Assembly: GCA_016708305.1 (NCBI GenBank)
Contig: JADJGB010000001.1
Coordinates: forward strand, 248,001 to 312,000
DNA from: Sphingobacteriales bacterium
GTDB lineage: Bacteria > Bacteroidota > Bacteroidia > Chitinophagales > Chitinophagaceae
Direction: 5' to 3'
DNA length: 64,000 bases
Part shown: in pieces, positions 20,710 to 30,940 of the stretch
Position numbering within the stretch: the stretch's first letter is position 1
How the letters are laid out: each line of letters starts with the position of its first letter
Position numbers and translations under genes: made by a program
Notes under the pieces: generated by a model
What the model was told of the DNA's origin: nothing
Databases searched by the model: none
What the model saw: only the letters and a program-made list of their open reading frames with translations

Positions 20710-21582
20710 ATGAGTATTAAAAATATAGAGAAGATTATAACGCCCGGAACGCCACGGTTTGTGGGAGATGGGTTCAGGGTACACCATTTCATTCCAGGTA
20801 CGGTATCAATGCAGCGAATGGATCCTTTTCTGGTAATGGACTATAACAGTAAGTATCATTTTTCGCCAAGTGAAATTCCGCGCGGTGTGGGCGTACACCC
20901 TCATAAAGGATTTGAAACCGTAACCATTGCCTACAAAGGAAGGATAGAGCATGGCGACAGCACCGGCGCCGGTGGAGTGATTGACGAAGGCGATGTGCAA
21001 TGGATGACAGCCGCCGGCGGTGTGCTGCACAAAGAATTTCATGAACGGGAATGGAGTAAAAAAGGCGGTGAATTTCAGATGGTGCAACTTTGGGTAAACC
21101 TGCCTGCCAAACACAAACAGGATGAGCCGCGCTACCAGCTTTTACAAAATAAAAATATGGCGAGAGTAGCATTGCCCGATAATAATGGCGAGGTAGAAAT
21201 AATAGCAGGTGAATATCAGGGCAAGAAAGGCAGCGCCAACACATTTTCACCCATTCATCTCTACAATGTGAAGCTGAAAAAAGGCGGCGGCATTAAATTG
21301 GACTTTCCGGCAGAATATGCTACAGCCATTCTGTTGATAGAAGGTAGTGTGAAGGTAAACAATAAAGAAATTGTGCCACAGGATCATTTTGCCTTGTTAA
21401 AAAAAGAAGGCGAGAATTTCAGTCTGGAAGCAATAGAAGATGCCACTGTTTTGGTGTTGGGAGGCGCTCCGCTACATGAACCCATTGCTGCTCATGGTCC
21501 GTTTGTAATGAATACCAGAGCAGAACTTATTCAGGCTTTTGATGATTTTAATAATGGAAAATTCGGATATTTGGAGGATTAA
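20710..21582 (+). CDS. Pirin family protein
   Basis: A 290-residue bicupin of the pirin family. The N-terminal cupin has VHPHKGFETVTIAYKG and the acidic/His metal ligands (PHKGF, then E near HGDSTG), followed by WMTAAGGVLHKEFHE. The C-terminal cupin ends with the pirin signature GAPLHEPIAAHGPFVMNT. Characterised pirins are iron-binding; some have quercetinase activity and others are regulators. The gene starts 13 bases after the LLM oxidoreductase and is probably co-transcribed with it. Confidence 0.93.
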   Translation: MSIKNIEKIITPGTPRFVGDGFRVHHFIPGTVSMQRMDPFLVMDYNSKYHFSPSEIPRGVGVHPHKGFETVTIAYKGRIEHGDSTGAGGVIDEGDVQWMTAAGGVLHKEFHEREWSKKGGEFQMVQLWVNLPAKHKQDEPRYQLLQNKNMARVALPDNNGEVEIIAGEYQGKKGSANTFSPIHLYNVKLKKGGGIKLDFPAEYATAILLIEGSVKVNNKEIVPQDHFALLKKEGENFSLEAIEDATVLVLGGAPLHEPIAAHGPFVMNTRAELIQAFDDFNNGKFGYLED

Positions 21583-21627
21583 TACTAAAAACAAAAGGCA
21601 GGCCACCTGTTTTTTAAAAATATTATT

Positions 21628-21909
21628 ATGGCTATACGTATAGAACTAAATGGCACAAAAGGTGAATTCAGACTGTTTGAAAACGAAGTTCAGGCTGGTT
21701 TTATGAGGTTTTCTATAGATGAAAATATTCTGAAAATAGAACATACGGAAGTTGATCAGGCTTATGAAGGAAAGGGGTTTGGCAAACAATTGGTAATGGC
21801 AGGCGTAGAATATGCACGGGAGCGCCATCTTAAAATAAAACCCTATTGTGTGTATGCCAAATCCGTACTGGAAAGAAAAAGGGATGAAGTGGGCGATGTG
21901 CTGCTTTAA
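21628..21909 (+). CDS. GNAT-type N-acetyltransferase (YjdJ-like)
   Basis: A 93-residue compact GNAT protein of the GCN5-related N-acetyltransferase 2 type. EHTEVDQAYEGKGFGKQLVMAGVEYARE contains the acetyl-CoA pyrophosphate loop (Q/RxxGxG as EGKGFG), and a KPYCVYAKSV strand follows. Size matches the family (about 90-100 residues). Acceptor unknown. It is the last gene of the run before an insertion sequence whose left end begins about 57 bases downstream. Confidence 0.88.
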   Translation: MAIRIELNGTKGEFRLFENEVQAGFMRFSIDENILKIEHTEVDQAYEGKGFGKQLVMAGVEYARERHLKIKPYCVYAKSVLERKRDEVGDVLL

Positions 21910-21965
21910 GAAATAATAGCTTATGCTAAAACAATAGGATTCATCAGTTCAACGACCAAAAATTG

Positions 21966-23244
21966 ATTGGGTGCATTTCAAATTTTCGCGGTACAAAATG
22001 GTTATAATGTTTAATTTTAATAATTAAAACCCATTAATCATGACCAAGCAAGAATATTTAGAAGCCGCTGAAAAGCGTTACGATGAATTAAAGCGTCTTA
22101 ATTTAATTACCGATTTTTATGATTATGAAACTGAGTTTGTCAAAATCTGGAATAGTCTCGGCCGAGAAGTTCTGAAAAGAATATTGGAAACCTCAGCCAA
22201 GATAAGCGAAAAAAAAAACCTCACGACTCTCGGTCTGGTAACCATAAATAACAATCATCCCTTCAGTAAGGGTAAGAATGGATTTCAGATTTCACCCAGA
22301 CTTCAGGAGTTGATGGTTTATTCAGCCCAATTGGATAGTTATGAGAACTGCAATGAAGTACTGGAAAAATATATTGATATAAAAGTAAGCGCATCGCAGG
22401 TTTGGCGGGTAGCCAATGTATATGGAGAAGAAGTTGGTAAAACGATATCGGAGGAGATAGTATTAACCCCATGTAAAAAGGAGGAGGTGATTTACGGCAT
22501 GGCCGACGGCTCCATGATATTCACCAGGGAGGAGGATGGAAGGAAGTAAAAGTTGGAAGGATTTTCAAAAGTTCATCCTGTATCCATGCAGGCGATAAAC
22601 CAGGCTGGATAAGCAATTCCCAGTATTTGGCCTATCTAAGTGACCATAAGAAGTTTACAGCGGAGATGGAAAAGCCATTAGATTATTACAGTCAAAATAA
22701 GCAACGTATTGTTTTCATATCAGACGGTGCGCATGGATAAAAAACTGGATAGCAGATGCCTATCCGGATGCGATATCAGTATTGGATTATTATCATGCCA
22801 GTGAACACCTACATGATTATGCCAAAGCCACGATTAAAGATGATGCTCAGAGGAAGCAGTGGTTAGACAAGCGATTAGAATTACTGCTGAACGGAGAAGT
22901 ACAAAAAATAATAGATGAATTAAATGGCTCACCTCAAATAAGTCAGGAAGCCAGGCAGTTAATAGACTACTACGAATCTAACAAAACAAGAATGAACTAT
23001 CCGCAGTATAAGAAAATTGGAGCAGGTATAATCGGTTCCGGCGCCATTGAATCAGCTCACAGAACCGTCGTACAAAAAGAATGAAACAGTCTGGACAGAG
23101 ATGGAGTCGAAGAGGCGCTCAAAATATGTTGAATCTCAGAGTGACTAAAAAAAATAACAGGTGGTCTAAAATCGTTGAGTTAGTAAAGGAGGATTTCTTT
23201 AGAGAGGCGGCTTAGGTTACCGAAAATTTGAAATACACCCAATT
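21966..23244 (+). mobile_element. Decayed ISKra4-like insertion sequence
   Basis: Terminal inverted repeats of about 27 bases bound this element. The left end reads ATTGGGTGCATTTCAAATTT from 21966, and the complement of the right end reads ATTGGGTGTATTTCAAATTT, ending at 23244. The interior carries one transposase with several frameshifts. No clear target-site duplication is seen. The inverted repeats and internal gene make an insertion sequence certain; assignment to ISKra4 rests on transposase motifs recalled from the family. Confidence 0.85.
22040..23214 (+). pseudogene. ISKra4-family transposase, multiply frameshifted
   Basis: The fragments in order are 22040-22549 (N-terminal helical region up to YGMADGSMIFTREE), a middle part in other frames (EVKVGRIF, SDGAHGWIKNWIADAYPDA) and 22782-23084 (LDYYHASEHLHDYA, IGSGAIESAHRTVVQK). 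The end is RMKQSGQRWS to the TAG at 23214. MADGS, SDGAH and GSGAIES carry the acidic residues expected of the DDE catalytic core. At least three frame changes are needed, so it is presumably inactive as read, although some may be sequencing errors. Confidence 0.82.
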
Positions 23245-23304
23245 GATTTCCGGTCGGACTGCCACCATTATTTTTTCTTATCTTCACCGCCCAAAAAGAA
23301 TAAA

Positions 23305-23450
23305 CGCGTGAGGGATAGAAGCGTAAAGCCCGCAGTGGCGCCGGAGCGAAGCGGAGGCGCCACGAGGACTTGCAGCGGATAGCCCGACCCGAGCGAAGCC
23401 CGGCCTTCGCCAAAGGCGAAAAAGGGTGGCGAGGGGCACGCCCCAGTAAT
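23305..23450. repeat. GC-rich structured intergenic element
   Basis: This roughly 145-base block is much richer in G+C than its surroundings. It contains nested complementary segments: GTGGCGCC near 23333 with GGCGCCAC near 23355, and CCTTCGCC with GGCGAAAAAGG near 23403-23425. The phrases GCGTGAGGGATAGAAGCG and GCGGATAGCCCGACCCGAG resemble an intergenic element I recall from many Bacteroidota genomes, often in gene-flanking positions. It lies between an insertion sequence and the nucleotidyltransferase gene. Its function (structured RNA, terminator-like or mobile repeat) is unknown to me. Confidence 0.5.
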
Positions 23451-23466
23451 ATTTAGATTAATTTTA

Positions 23467-24455
23467 ATGAAAGCAATTATACCTGTAGCCGGTGCAGGAA
23501 GAAGACTGAGGCCGCATAGTTACACCCAGCCTAAGGCTTTGATTCCGCTGGCTAACAAAACCGTATTGAGCATTATCATTGATCGCTTTCCGAAGCAGGA
23601 ATCAAAGAGGTTGTATTGATAATTGGTTACATGGGCGATAAAATTACCGATTACATAAAAAAAAATCATCCGGATATTATTGCCCATTTCATCATTCAGG
23701 AAGACAGGCGAGGCATTGGCCATGCTGTGAACCTTACAAAAGAAATAATTGGCAGTGATGAAGCGCTGATCACTTTGGGAGATACCATTTGCGAGTATAA
23801 TATAGCCGAAGTGCTCGACAACCCTCACTCGGTTATCGGGGTAAAAAAGATTGACAATCCGGGCAATTTCGGAGTGGCATATATCAATAATGATAAAAGC
23901 ATTGACTCGGTAATAGAAAAACCGCAGATACCGAGGTCCAACATGGCAATGGTAGGCATTTATAAAATAAAGGAAACCAATATTTTATTTGAATGTCTTG
24001 AAAAAAATATTGCAGAAAATGTATTGACTTATGGCGAACTGACGATTACGGATGCCATTGAGTGTATGATAAAAAAGGGGGTTCTGTTTGATGCCTTTAA
24101 AGTGGATAACTGGTACGATGCCGGCAATAAAGAGACATTGCTGCACGCCAACATGATTTTACTGAAGAAATTTAATTTTACCGCAGATCCTTCAAAATAT
24201 CAAGGCTCGGTAATCGTTCCTCCGGTGAGCATTGGCGAAGGATGCGTGATAACCAACAGTGTAATAGGTCCCAATGTTACATTGGGTGAGAATACAATTA
24301 TTGAGCGTTCGGTGGTAAATAATTCTATCATTGGCGAATACGCCAACCTGTCTGATATTGTGTTGATGAATTCACTGATTGGTAACGATACGCTGATAAA
24401 GGGTAAGAAGCGTATTTTGAACATTGGCGACCACACAACAATTGATTTGGGGTAG
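23467..24455 (+). CDS. Sugar-phosphate nucleotidyltransferase (one frameshift)
   Basis: An NDP-sugar synthase of the RmlA/glucose-1-phosphate nucleotidyltransferase type. The start at 23467 gives MKAIIPVAGAGRRLRPHSYT with the nucleotide-binding GAGRRLRP loop and QPKALIPL. The frame breaks near 23587-23590, where one base is missing, and resumes as SEAGIKEVVLIIGYMGD. It contains ITLGDTI, EKPQIP, DNWYDAGNKETLLHAN and a C-terminal left-handed beta-helix (GEGCVITNSVIGPNVTLGEN). The corrected length is about 329 residues. The nucleotide and sugar cannot be fixed from sequence. Confidence 0.85.
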
Positions 24456-24535
24456 CGCGAAAGTAGTATTCTGAAGAAATAATTCATTTCCTTTTCATTT
24501 TTGAGATAGGGTTTCAAAATATTAAAAAATCAATC

Positions 24536-25477
24536 ATGTTATTTTCTTTATCGAACAGGATTACGCAACTATTTGACATTCAATATCCTATTATCCAGGC
24601 CGGTATGGTGTGGGCAAGTGGCTGGAGGTTAGCAAGCGCTGTGAGCAATGCGGGCGGCCTTGGCTTAATCGGTTCGGGAAGCATGTATCCTGATGTGCTG
24701 AAAGAACATATTCAAAAATGCAAAGTGGCTACTCAAATGCCTTTTGGAGTGAATCTGCCTCTTTTTTATCCTGATTTGGAAGCGCATGTAAAAACCATCA
24801 TCGAAGAAAAAGTGCCTATTGTGTTTACCAGCGCCGGTAATCCCAAACTATTGACGCCACGGTTTAAGGAACACGGCATTAAAGTGGCACATGTGGTTAG
24901 CAGCAGTAAGTTTGCCCAAAAAGCCCAGGAAGCCGGTTGCGATGCGGTGGTAGCCGAGGGTTTTGAAGCCGGAGGCCATAACGGCAGAGAAGAAACCACA
25001 ACAATGGTTCTTGTTCCTTTGGTATGCGATGCGGTTACCATTCCGGTAATTGCGGCAGGCGGAATAGCCACCGGCAGACAGATGGCAGCCGCATTTATGT
25101 TGGGGGCCGAAGGCGTACAAATTGGGAGCCGCTTTGTGGCCAGCCCGGAGGCATCATCTCACGAAAAATTTAAACAGGCAGTGATTGATTCCAAAGAGGG
25201 AGATACACATCTTTCACTTAAACAACTGATTCCGGTAAGGTTGTTGAAAAACCGGTTTTATGAAGAAGTATCGGCTGCCGAAGGAAATGGCGCTACAAAA
25301 GAGGAACTGCAACAATTGCTGGGGCGCAGACGTGCTAAAAAAGGAATGTTTGAGGGAGATTTAGACGATGGTGAATTAGAAATCGGGCAGGTATCGGCAA
25401 TGCTTCAGGATGTTCGGCCGGCAGACAAAATTGTTTCGGATATCTGGAATGAGTTTTTGAAAACCATTAATTCATAG
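24536..25477 (+). CDS. Nitronate monooxygenase / 2-nitropropane dioxygenase family
   Basis: A 313-residue FMN-dependent TIM-barrel protein. YPIIQAGMVWAS is the N-terminal family motif, followed by AGGLGLIGSG, AEGFEAGGHNG with the catalytic His, IPVIAAGGIATG, and GAEGVQIGSRFVASPE for phosphate binding of FMN. It belongs to the nitronate monooxygenase/FabK-like group. FabK-type enoyl reductase activity cannot be excluded, but the GGHNG motif favours nitronate monooxygenase. A strong terminator lies about 120 bases downstream. Confidence 0.88.
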   Translation: MLFSLSNRITQLFDIQYPIIQAGMVWASGWRLASAVSNAGGLGLIGSGSMYPDVLKEHIQKCKVATQMPFGVNLPLFYPDLEAHVKTIIEEKVPIVFTSAGNPKLLTPRFKEHGIKVAHVVSSSKFAQKAQEAGCDAVVAEGFEAGGHNGREETTTMVLVPLVCDAVTIPVIAAGGIATGRQMAAAFMLGAEGVQIGSRFVASPEASSHEKFKQAVIDSKEGDTHLSLKQLIPVRLLKNRFYEEVSAAEGNGATKEELQQLLGRRRAKKGMFEGDLDDGELEIGQVSAMLQDVRPADKIVSDIWNEFLKTINS

Positions 25478-25599
25478 AAAATTCCTTGTAATAATTTTTT
25501 TAAACCAAACGCAGCTTACAGTGGCATTTACCTCTACCTCAAAACTATGCCGCCAACATTAAACAATAATGACGGAGTTGGACAAAGGGATACAGAAAA

Positions 25600-25628
25600 G
25601 CCCCGGTCGTTTATGATCGGGGCTTTTT
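25600..25628 (+). terminator. Rho-independent terminator
   Basis: The stem GCCCCGGTC (25600-25608) pairs with GATCGGGGC (25615-25623), with one G-T wobble, around a six-base loop. A run of five T follows at 25624-25628, with A's on the other side. It ends the nitronate monooxygenase transcript and, being flanked by A and T tracts, could work in both directions against the converging HigBA transcript. Confidence 0.85.
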
Positions 25629-25695
25629 GCGTTTATTTTAGAACTCGATTATTGAGGGCTTTTTTCAATCCACTTAATGTTGTGCGTTCGTTTTT

Positions 25696-25980
25696 TTAAG
25701 CGGTCATCGGATTTACTTGTATTTGTCCACCAACAGCTTTCAGTACTTTCATTATTGTTGCAAATTGCGGTTTCGCTCCGTCAGATAACGCTTTGTATAA
25801 ACTTGGTCGGCTAAGTCCTGTTTCTTCCGCAATTTTAGTCATACCAATAGCTTTGGCAATGTGTCCGATTGCTGTAATTATTTCCGCATCGTTTCCGTCT
25901 TCCAAAACAGTATTAAGATATTCTGCAATCATTTCGTTGCTATCTAAGTAGTCTGCAATATCAAATTTTGACGTTTCCAT
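25696..25980 (-). CDS. HigA-type HTH antitoxin
   Basis: A 94-residue protein with a helix-turn-helix in the order MTKIAEETGLSRPSLYKALS near residues 47-66 and an acidic N-terminus. It resembles the addiction-module antidote (HigA) group that pairs with RelE/ParE-type toxins. It starts four bases after the toxin gene stops, in the toxin-first order typical of higBA. It presumably binds the toxin and represses the shared promoter upstream of 26284. Confidence 0.85.
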   Translation of the reverse strand: METSKFDIADYLDSNEMIAEYLNTVLEDGNDAEIITAIGHIAKAIGMTKIAEETGLSRPSLYKALSDGAKPQFATIMKVLKAVGGQIQVNPMTA

Positions 25981-25984
25981 TTCT

Positions 25985-26284
25985 TTACTTTTTTAATTTG
26001 TTCCAAATTTCTTTTGCTTTTTCAATGTCTTTTTGTTGAGTTGATTTGTCGCCACCAATTAGTAGAACGATAATTTTTCCGTCTGTTTCCTTGAAGTAAA
26101 CTCTATAGCCTTTTGCATAGTTTATTTTCAGTTCTCTAATTCCTTCTCCAACAGGTTCGCAATCTCCAAAGTGTTCATCCTGCTCTAATTTTTGAATTCT
26201 GAACAAGATTTTTGCTTTAGCTCTGGTGTCTTTCAATTTTCTAAGCCATTTATCAAATTCTGTTGTTTTCTCAATAAAGTACAT
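25985..26284 (-). CDS. HigB/RelE-superfamily toxin
   Basis: A 99-residue basic protein of the phage-derived Gp49-like/HigB family. TTEFDKWLRKLKD at the N-terminus, GIRELKINYAKGYRVYF and the C-terminal VLLIGGDKSTQQKDIEKAKE are the conserved blocks. Family members are ribosome-dependent mRNA interferases. The start is set at the ATG at 26284, where homology begins (MYFIEKT); a longer in-frame start at 26311 adds nine residues. The antitoxin follows immediately. Confidence 0.87.
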   Translation of the reverse strand: MYFIEKTTEFDKWLRKLKDTRAKAKILFRIQKLEQDEHFGDCEPVGEGIRELKINYAKGYRVYFKETDGKIIVLLIGGDKSTQQKDIEKAKEIWNKLKK

Positions 26285-26362
26285 TTTGTTTCTGTATTCA
26301 TTCGGATACAAAGTTAGTGAAAATTATTGAATAGTGTGATGTAAAACCATCGGATTATTTTA

Positions 26363-26560
26363 TTACCAAAAAGTGTCATAGATTTCTTGTTCTAATCCTT
26401 GTTCTTTAAGTTCATATATTTTCTTTACAAAGTCGTAATTTGCCCAAATACTCGAACTGTATAAACCTTTAACCTCTTGTTTTTCTAATCCGATGTATTT
26501 ATTTCTGTCAAAGTGGTATTTAAGTTCAAAGTACTCTTTGCTAATCAATTTTTCATACAA
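26363..26560 (-). pseudogene. Unrecognised ORF, possibly the 3' remnant of a gene cut by IS66
   Basis: The 65-residue frame (ending KEQGLEQEIYDTFW) starts with TTG. It remains open without an ATG to about 26620, where stop codons intervene; the left end of the IS66 element is at 26701. The amino-acid composition looks coding (helical, charged), but I recognise no family. It may be the end of a gene whose 5' part was lost when the IS66 element or an associated deletion arrived. Confidence 0.35.
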
Positions 26561-26898
26561 ATTCCGATAGCGTAATTTTAGTTTTACAACGGGTTCAAGG
26601 ACTTTTACTTTTACGCTTAGAATTTAGTTTTCAAATGTGCATTCCAAAAATTCACAAAAGAAAATTGTTCCGTGACGAATAATAATTTTGTTGTTGAACA
26701 GTAAGCCCCCGACCAATACCCTCATTGCGATTTTAAAAAATTTCCGTTAGGAAGAAACGGCAACTTTCCAGTTTTGCGGCAACAGGCTCTCTATGTGGTT
26801 AATACGATGGGAGGCAATACGGTTCAGGATGTCGTGCAACCAGTCGTAAGGATTGACATTATAATATTTACAGGTAGCCAGTAAACTGTAAAACATTG

Positions 26899-28291
26899 GG
26901 GTCACTTTCATTAAATGGGGAGTACGCCTAATTTTGTTGCATGGATACATCATATATCGGTCATTTTTTACCCAAGGGGTTATTGGAATATTTTGATATT
27001 ACAGGTATAGATGAACTATGCTTTGTAAAGGACAGGTCAGTTTATTTTCAGATTTCATTGGAAGAACGGAATATGATATTGGGAGATGTGGATGGTACCC
27101 AATATGAGTCAAAAGGTTTACGGAGATAACCCTACAGGATTCCCTGTCCGTGGCAAAGCAGTTTATTTGGCAATAAAAGAAGACGCTGGCGACATAAAAA
27201 AAGAGGCTGGTAAAATTATCAGAAACGACTTTTCATTTGTAGCCGAAGGTTCAGGGTTAACCAAAGAACTATCGGATTTTTTAAAAGGTACAGGTTGATA
27301 CAAAGGTTGATACTATCAGCAACATAGCTGGTTACCATCAGATACAGCCTTCAAAATTAAACCGTCATTATAAAAGTATAGCAGTGGTTTTAAAGACTGG
27401 AACCAGCTCACTCACTGCGAAGATTATCTTCTTTTTCCGGACAACATTGGAGCCTACCTAAGCATAGATGAACTAAGTTTATCCAAAGGAGAATTATACA
27501 CATTTGTTACCAACAAAAACGGCAGGGCAAAGCAGGGTACATTGGTAGCCGTCATCAAAGGAACACTATCTAAAGACATTATAACAACCCTAATGAAACT
27601 TTGTGAACACAAGCGTTTGCAGGTAAAGAAGTCACTTGATATGGCAAAAAACATGGAAGTTTGCCGTAAAGCAGGTATTTACAAATGCCACTCTGGTTAC
27701 CGACAGATTCCATGTAATAAAACTGGCAATGGAAGCCTTGCAACACATAAGAATAAACCTGCGATGGAAAGAATTAGACAAAGAAAATGCAGCCATTAAA
27801 AGGCTAAAGAACAACAAATAAAATATGAACCAGTAATGCTGGAAAATGGTGAAACACCCAAACAATTACTGGCAAGGTGCAAATATATTTTAGCCAAAAA
27901 CAAAACGACTGGACAGAAAATCAAATACAAAGAGCCACCCTGTTATTCAAATATTTCCCTGAATTAGAAACTGCTTACCACCAAACTTTAGCCTTTAGAA
28001 ACATATACGAAAACCAACAAAAAGCATCTGCTAAGACAGCGTTTGAACAATGGATACAAAAAGTACAAGAGCAGGCATTAAAAGAGTTTTATACCGTTGC
28101 TAATACCGTAAAATATAATTTAGATAACATACTTAATTTCTTCAATAACCGAAATACAAATGCCAATGCAGAATCATTCAACGCTAAAATAAAACTATTC
28201 AGGGCTAACCTTAGAGGCGTAACCGATACCAAATTCTTTCTTTTCAGACTGCATAAACTTTTTGCCCAGCCCCAGTAAATAATGGTGAGCC
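26899..28291 (+). mobile_element. ISAon1-type insertion sequence inside tnpC
   Basis: The insertion is flanked by an 8-base direct duplication, AAACATTG, at 26891-26898 and 28292-28299. The ends form imperfect inverted repeats: GGGTCACTTTCATTAAATGG on the left, and GGCTCACCATTATTTACTGG on the complement of the right. Removing the element and one duplication restores the IS66 coding sequence AAMFYSLLATCK exactly. The element carries a frameshifted ISAon1-type transposase on the plus strand. The direction and duplication are read directly; the family name rests on protein similarity. Confidence 0.9.
26941..28278 (+). pseudogene. ISAon1-type transposase, frameshifted
   Basis: The N-terminal region protein (26941 onward: FLPKGLLEYFDITGIDE, then in another frame FPVRGKAVYLAIK and KIIRNDFSFVAEGSGLTKEL) is followed by the transposase proper. 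Its parts are GFKDWNQLTHCEDYL..., LSIDELSLSKGELYTFVTNKNG, LDMAKNMEVCR, VTDRFHVIKLAMEAL and, at the C-terminus, NANAESFNAKIKLFRAN. This ordering matches the Bacteroidota ISAon1 N-terminal protein plus transposase. At least four frame changes are needed, so the copy is degenerate or error-laden. Confidence 0.82.
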
Positions 28292-28389
28292 AAACATTGC
28301 AGCACGCTGAGCGCGCATGGCTGCCGGCAAACAGATAATTCTTTCTGCCCACAGCAACGGGTCTGATACTATTCTCCACCGGATTGTTA

Positions 28390-29499
28390 CTATCTATTAC
28401 TTAGCATAGGCGACATTTGGTTCATTAAAAAAGGCTTTCACAAGGGTTGTTTTTCTTTGAATTTCTTTCATGGTATCTGCTACAGTTTCTCTGAATGTTT
28501 TTTTAGTGGGTGTGTGCTTCTTTTTTGCAACTTTTTGTTTGGCATTGTTCCACACCAGCTCGTCAGGGTTTCTTTCAGGCGAGTAAGACGGGAGGGCGTA
28601 TATTTTTAGTTTCCCATTTTGTACTTTTATAAATTCTTTCACAGCTTTGGTAAAATGTGTTCTATGTCCGTCCACGATAAGGGTTACGGGCTGCTTTTGC
28701 TTGTGCAATAGCCTTTTCAGAAAATCAATAAAAACCAGTGCTGTGAATTTTTCTTCAAAAAGCATGAATCGCATCTTTCCCTGATTGCTGATGGCCGATA
28801 TACAATTCACTTTCTGCCTTCTGCCTGTGGTCTTTATAATAGGGTTTCACCTACAGGAGCCCAGTGGCACCGTAATTGTGCCGTGGCATGAAAGCCTGCC
28901 TCATCTCCAAAGTAGATATCACGCTTTTCATTTTTGGCTTCTTTTTTAATTGCAGGGTACGTTGTGTTCAACCATTGATCTACTTTTACAGGATCTTGCT
29001 GGTATGCCCTTTCAACGGGGCGCTGTTTGCTCAATCCAAGTTTTTTCAGTAATCGCCCAACCTGTACATTCGAGTAGCTTACATTGAACTTTACTGATAT
29101 TAATTCCACTATCAAATCTACTGTCCATAGTGCATACTCAAATTTTAATTGCAGTGGGTTTTTAAGCAGGTAGCCAACCAGTTTTTGTTGCTGTTTCTCC
29201 GTGAGTTTTGGTTGTGGACCTTTCGCTATCGTACTCTTTAATGATCCAAAACCACCAGCATCATATTTGGCAAGCCACTTATAAATGTTAGCACGGTGCA
29301 ATCCAAAAGTTTTAATCACTTCCTCAGGGCTTTTGTTCTCTATCCGCACCTGCTTTACAGCCTGAATACGAATATATTCACTTTGCTCATGGGATAATTT
29401 TCTCCCATCCATCTTTCGGCTATTAGTACTTCTATTCCTTGCATACGCAAAAGTAAGGAAATATATTGATATATGTCGCCTATCCAATGAAATAGTTAG
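28390..29499 (-). mobile_element. IS630-family element inside tnpC (TA target)
   Basis: The element sits between TA dinucleotides at 28388-28389 and 29500-29501, the target duplication expected of IS630/Tc1. Its ends are imperfect inverted repeats that share CTANCTATT and ATAGGCGACAT within the first 27 bases. Removing it with one TA restores the canonical IS66 motif LHIDNNPVENSIRPV in frame. It carries one transposase on the minus strand with a single frameshift. Confidence 0.92.
28397..29412 (-). pseudogene. IS630-family transposase (one frameshift)
   Basis: The start is placed at the ATG of MDGRKLSHEQ (29412). An N-terminal helix-turn-helix region (SPEEVIKTFGLHRANIYKWLAKYD) precedes the DDE domain: DIYFGDEAGFHA, VTLIVDGHRTHFTKAV, and LPSYSPERNPDELVWNNAKQ with the final Glu/Asp. 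The two frames join at a three-C run (28842-28844 on the plus strand) by adding one base. If that is a sequencing error the transposase may be intact, making this element potentially active and younger than its IS66 host. Confidence 0.88.
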
Positions 29500-30940
29500 T
29501 ATCTATGTGCAATATACCGGTGGTGGCATACAGGCTGAGTTTATCCCACCGCTTCAGACTGTAGGCTATAGCTGTTCCTATGGCGCTGGCAGGTAACACT
29601 TTTGCATATTCCTGCTTTAGCCACGATTCCATTTCTTTTAATATAGGTACAGCATGTTCCCGACGATTCTTCCGTTTTGCTTCACCTGTAACTTCATGCT
29701 CTGACAGATACCTTTCAATAGCATAGAGTTTTTGGATTTCACCCAGTGCGTATGTTGCCCTGCCCTTATCATTTGCCAGCGCTTCATTAAATTTTCCTTC
29801 GCGCATGGGCCATACAGTTCACCTGGATAATCCCCGTTGATTATTAAATTCATCATAAGCGGTAACCCCTGCCCGACTGGCGTCAGTCAGGCGGGCGTCT
29901 GTCTGTAAATATCCCTGATAGTCTTTAAGAATACTCTGAGGGCCTTCTCTTGAACGACCCGTCCGGTAGTCAAAGAGAACCAACTTTTTTTCATGACTCT
30001 GATAGACCCAATAATATCCCTGATGAGTGGCGCCCCGCCCGGATGAACCGTTCAGATAGGCTTTCTTACTGCTATCCTGTACCCGGATAGTCGTCTCATC
30101 AGCGTGGATATAGCCGCTTTTCAATACCAGGTCTTTGTGAGCCTGATAAAGCGGCATTATCAGGGTAGCAGCCGTGATAAGCCAACTGTCAATAGTGCTG
30201 TCGCTCAGTGTTACACCTAATCTTTCATAGCGTTTTATTTGCCGGTACAGCGGCAGATGGTCCACATACTTCTCGATTATCTGGGCAATCAGACTGGCAT
30301 CTGCATTACTCTTTTCAAAACTACGTTCCGGCGCCGGCGCGCCTGCATATTGCGCCCCGTAGCTTTATCTATTAATCGGGGACGTATTATCTTCTTTACA
30401 TACACTTCACAAGGTTTGTAAGCCAGCGTTTCGCTGATGTCTTCCCCTATCTTATTTACCTTGTTCATATCTACGCCTTCCGGATAGCGTATTTGCTCTT
30501 CTCTGCGCAGCGACTCCGGGAAGCCATTGCGCCCCTTGTGGTTGGGCTGCAACCGAGTGGACTTCTTTTGATAGCTGACCGTAGAAGTGCTTTCTATAAT
30601 TTGTTCTGCAATAGCCGGTATATCAAAGAGCGTGGGCATACCTGTCGGCAGACCCGCTGCCGTAAATCTTTCGTGCCGGCTGCCGAAGATGTATCGCTTC
30701 AACTGAAGTATTTCTAATTGCTGAGACTCGATGGTGTACTGCTGGGACTCGATGGTTTTCTGTTGGCTTTCGATGATAGCAAGCGCCTGTTCGTAACGCT
30801 CTTTGTAGTCAATATTTTGTAAAATTGTAGCCATCGGTTGGTAATGCAAAAGTCGCATTGCCAAAGGGTTTTGCCAAGTTATAACACCCTTTTATTTACG
30901 CACAACACACACCTTAAAACGTGTATAACATTCGTGTTTT

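Larger units (their letters stand above)
26747..30834 (-). pseudogene. IS66 transposase tnpC, split by two insertion sequences
   Basis: The start is the ATG at 30834 (MATILQNIDYKERYEQ). The first part has a coiled-coil with repeated IESQQ, a zinc-finger-like region and RRRRN. The DDE domain then follows (KYVDHLPLYRQIKRYE, YIHADETTIRV, YYWVYQ, LQTD). It breaks after LHID at about 29502, resumes at 28387 as NNPVENSIRPVAVGRKNYLFAGSH, breaks again at 28299, and ends in 26953-26747 with YSLLATCKYYNVNPYDW and LPQNW. Excising both insertions with one copy of each target duplication restores continuous sequence. Additional frameshifts lie near 30280, 29810 and 28310. An unusual 27-base palindromic insert sits at 29870-29896. 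Confidence 0.9.

Noticed and set aside
25696..26340. HigBA as another integron-like cassette
   Set aside because: A CGCACAAC-like arm follows the antitoxin, but no matching G|TTGTGCG start or second attC arm is found upstream, so the cassette criteria fail.
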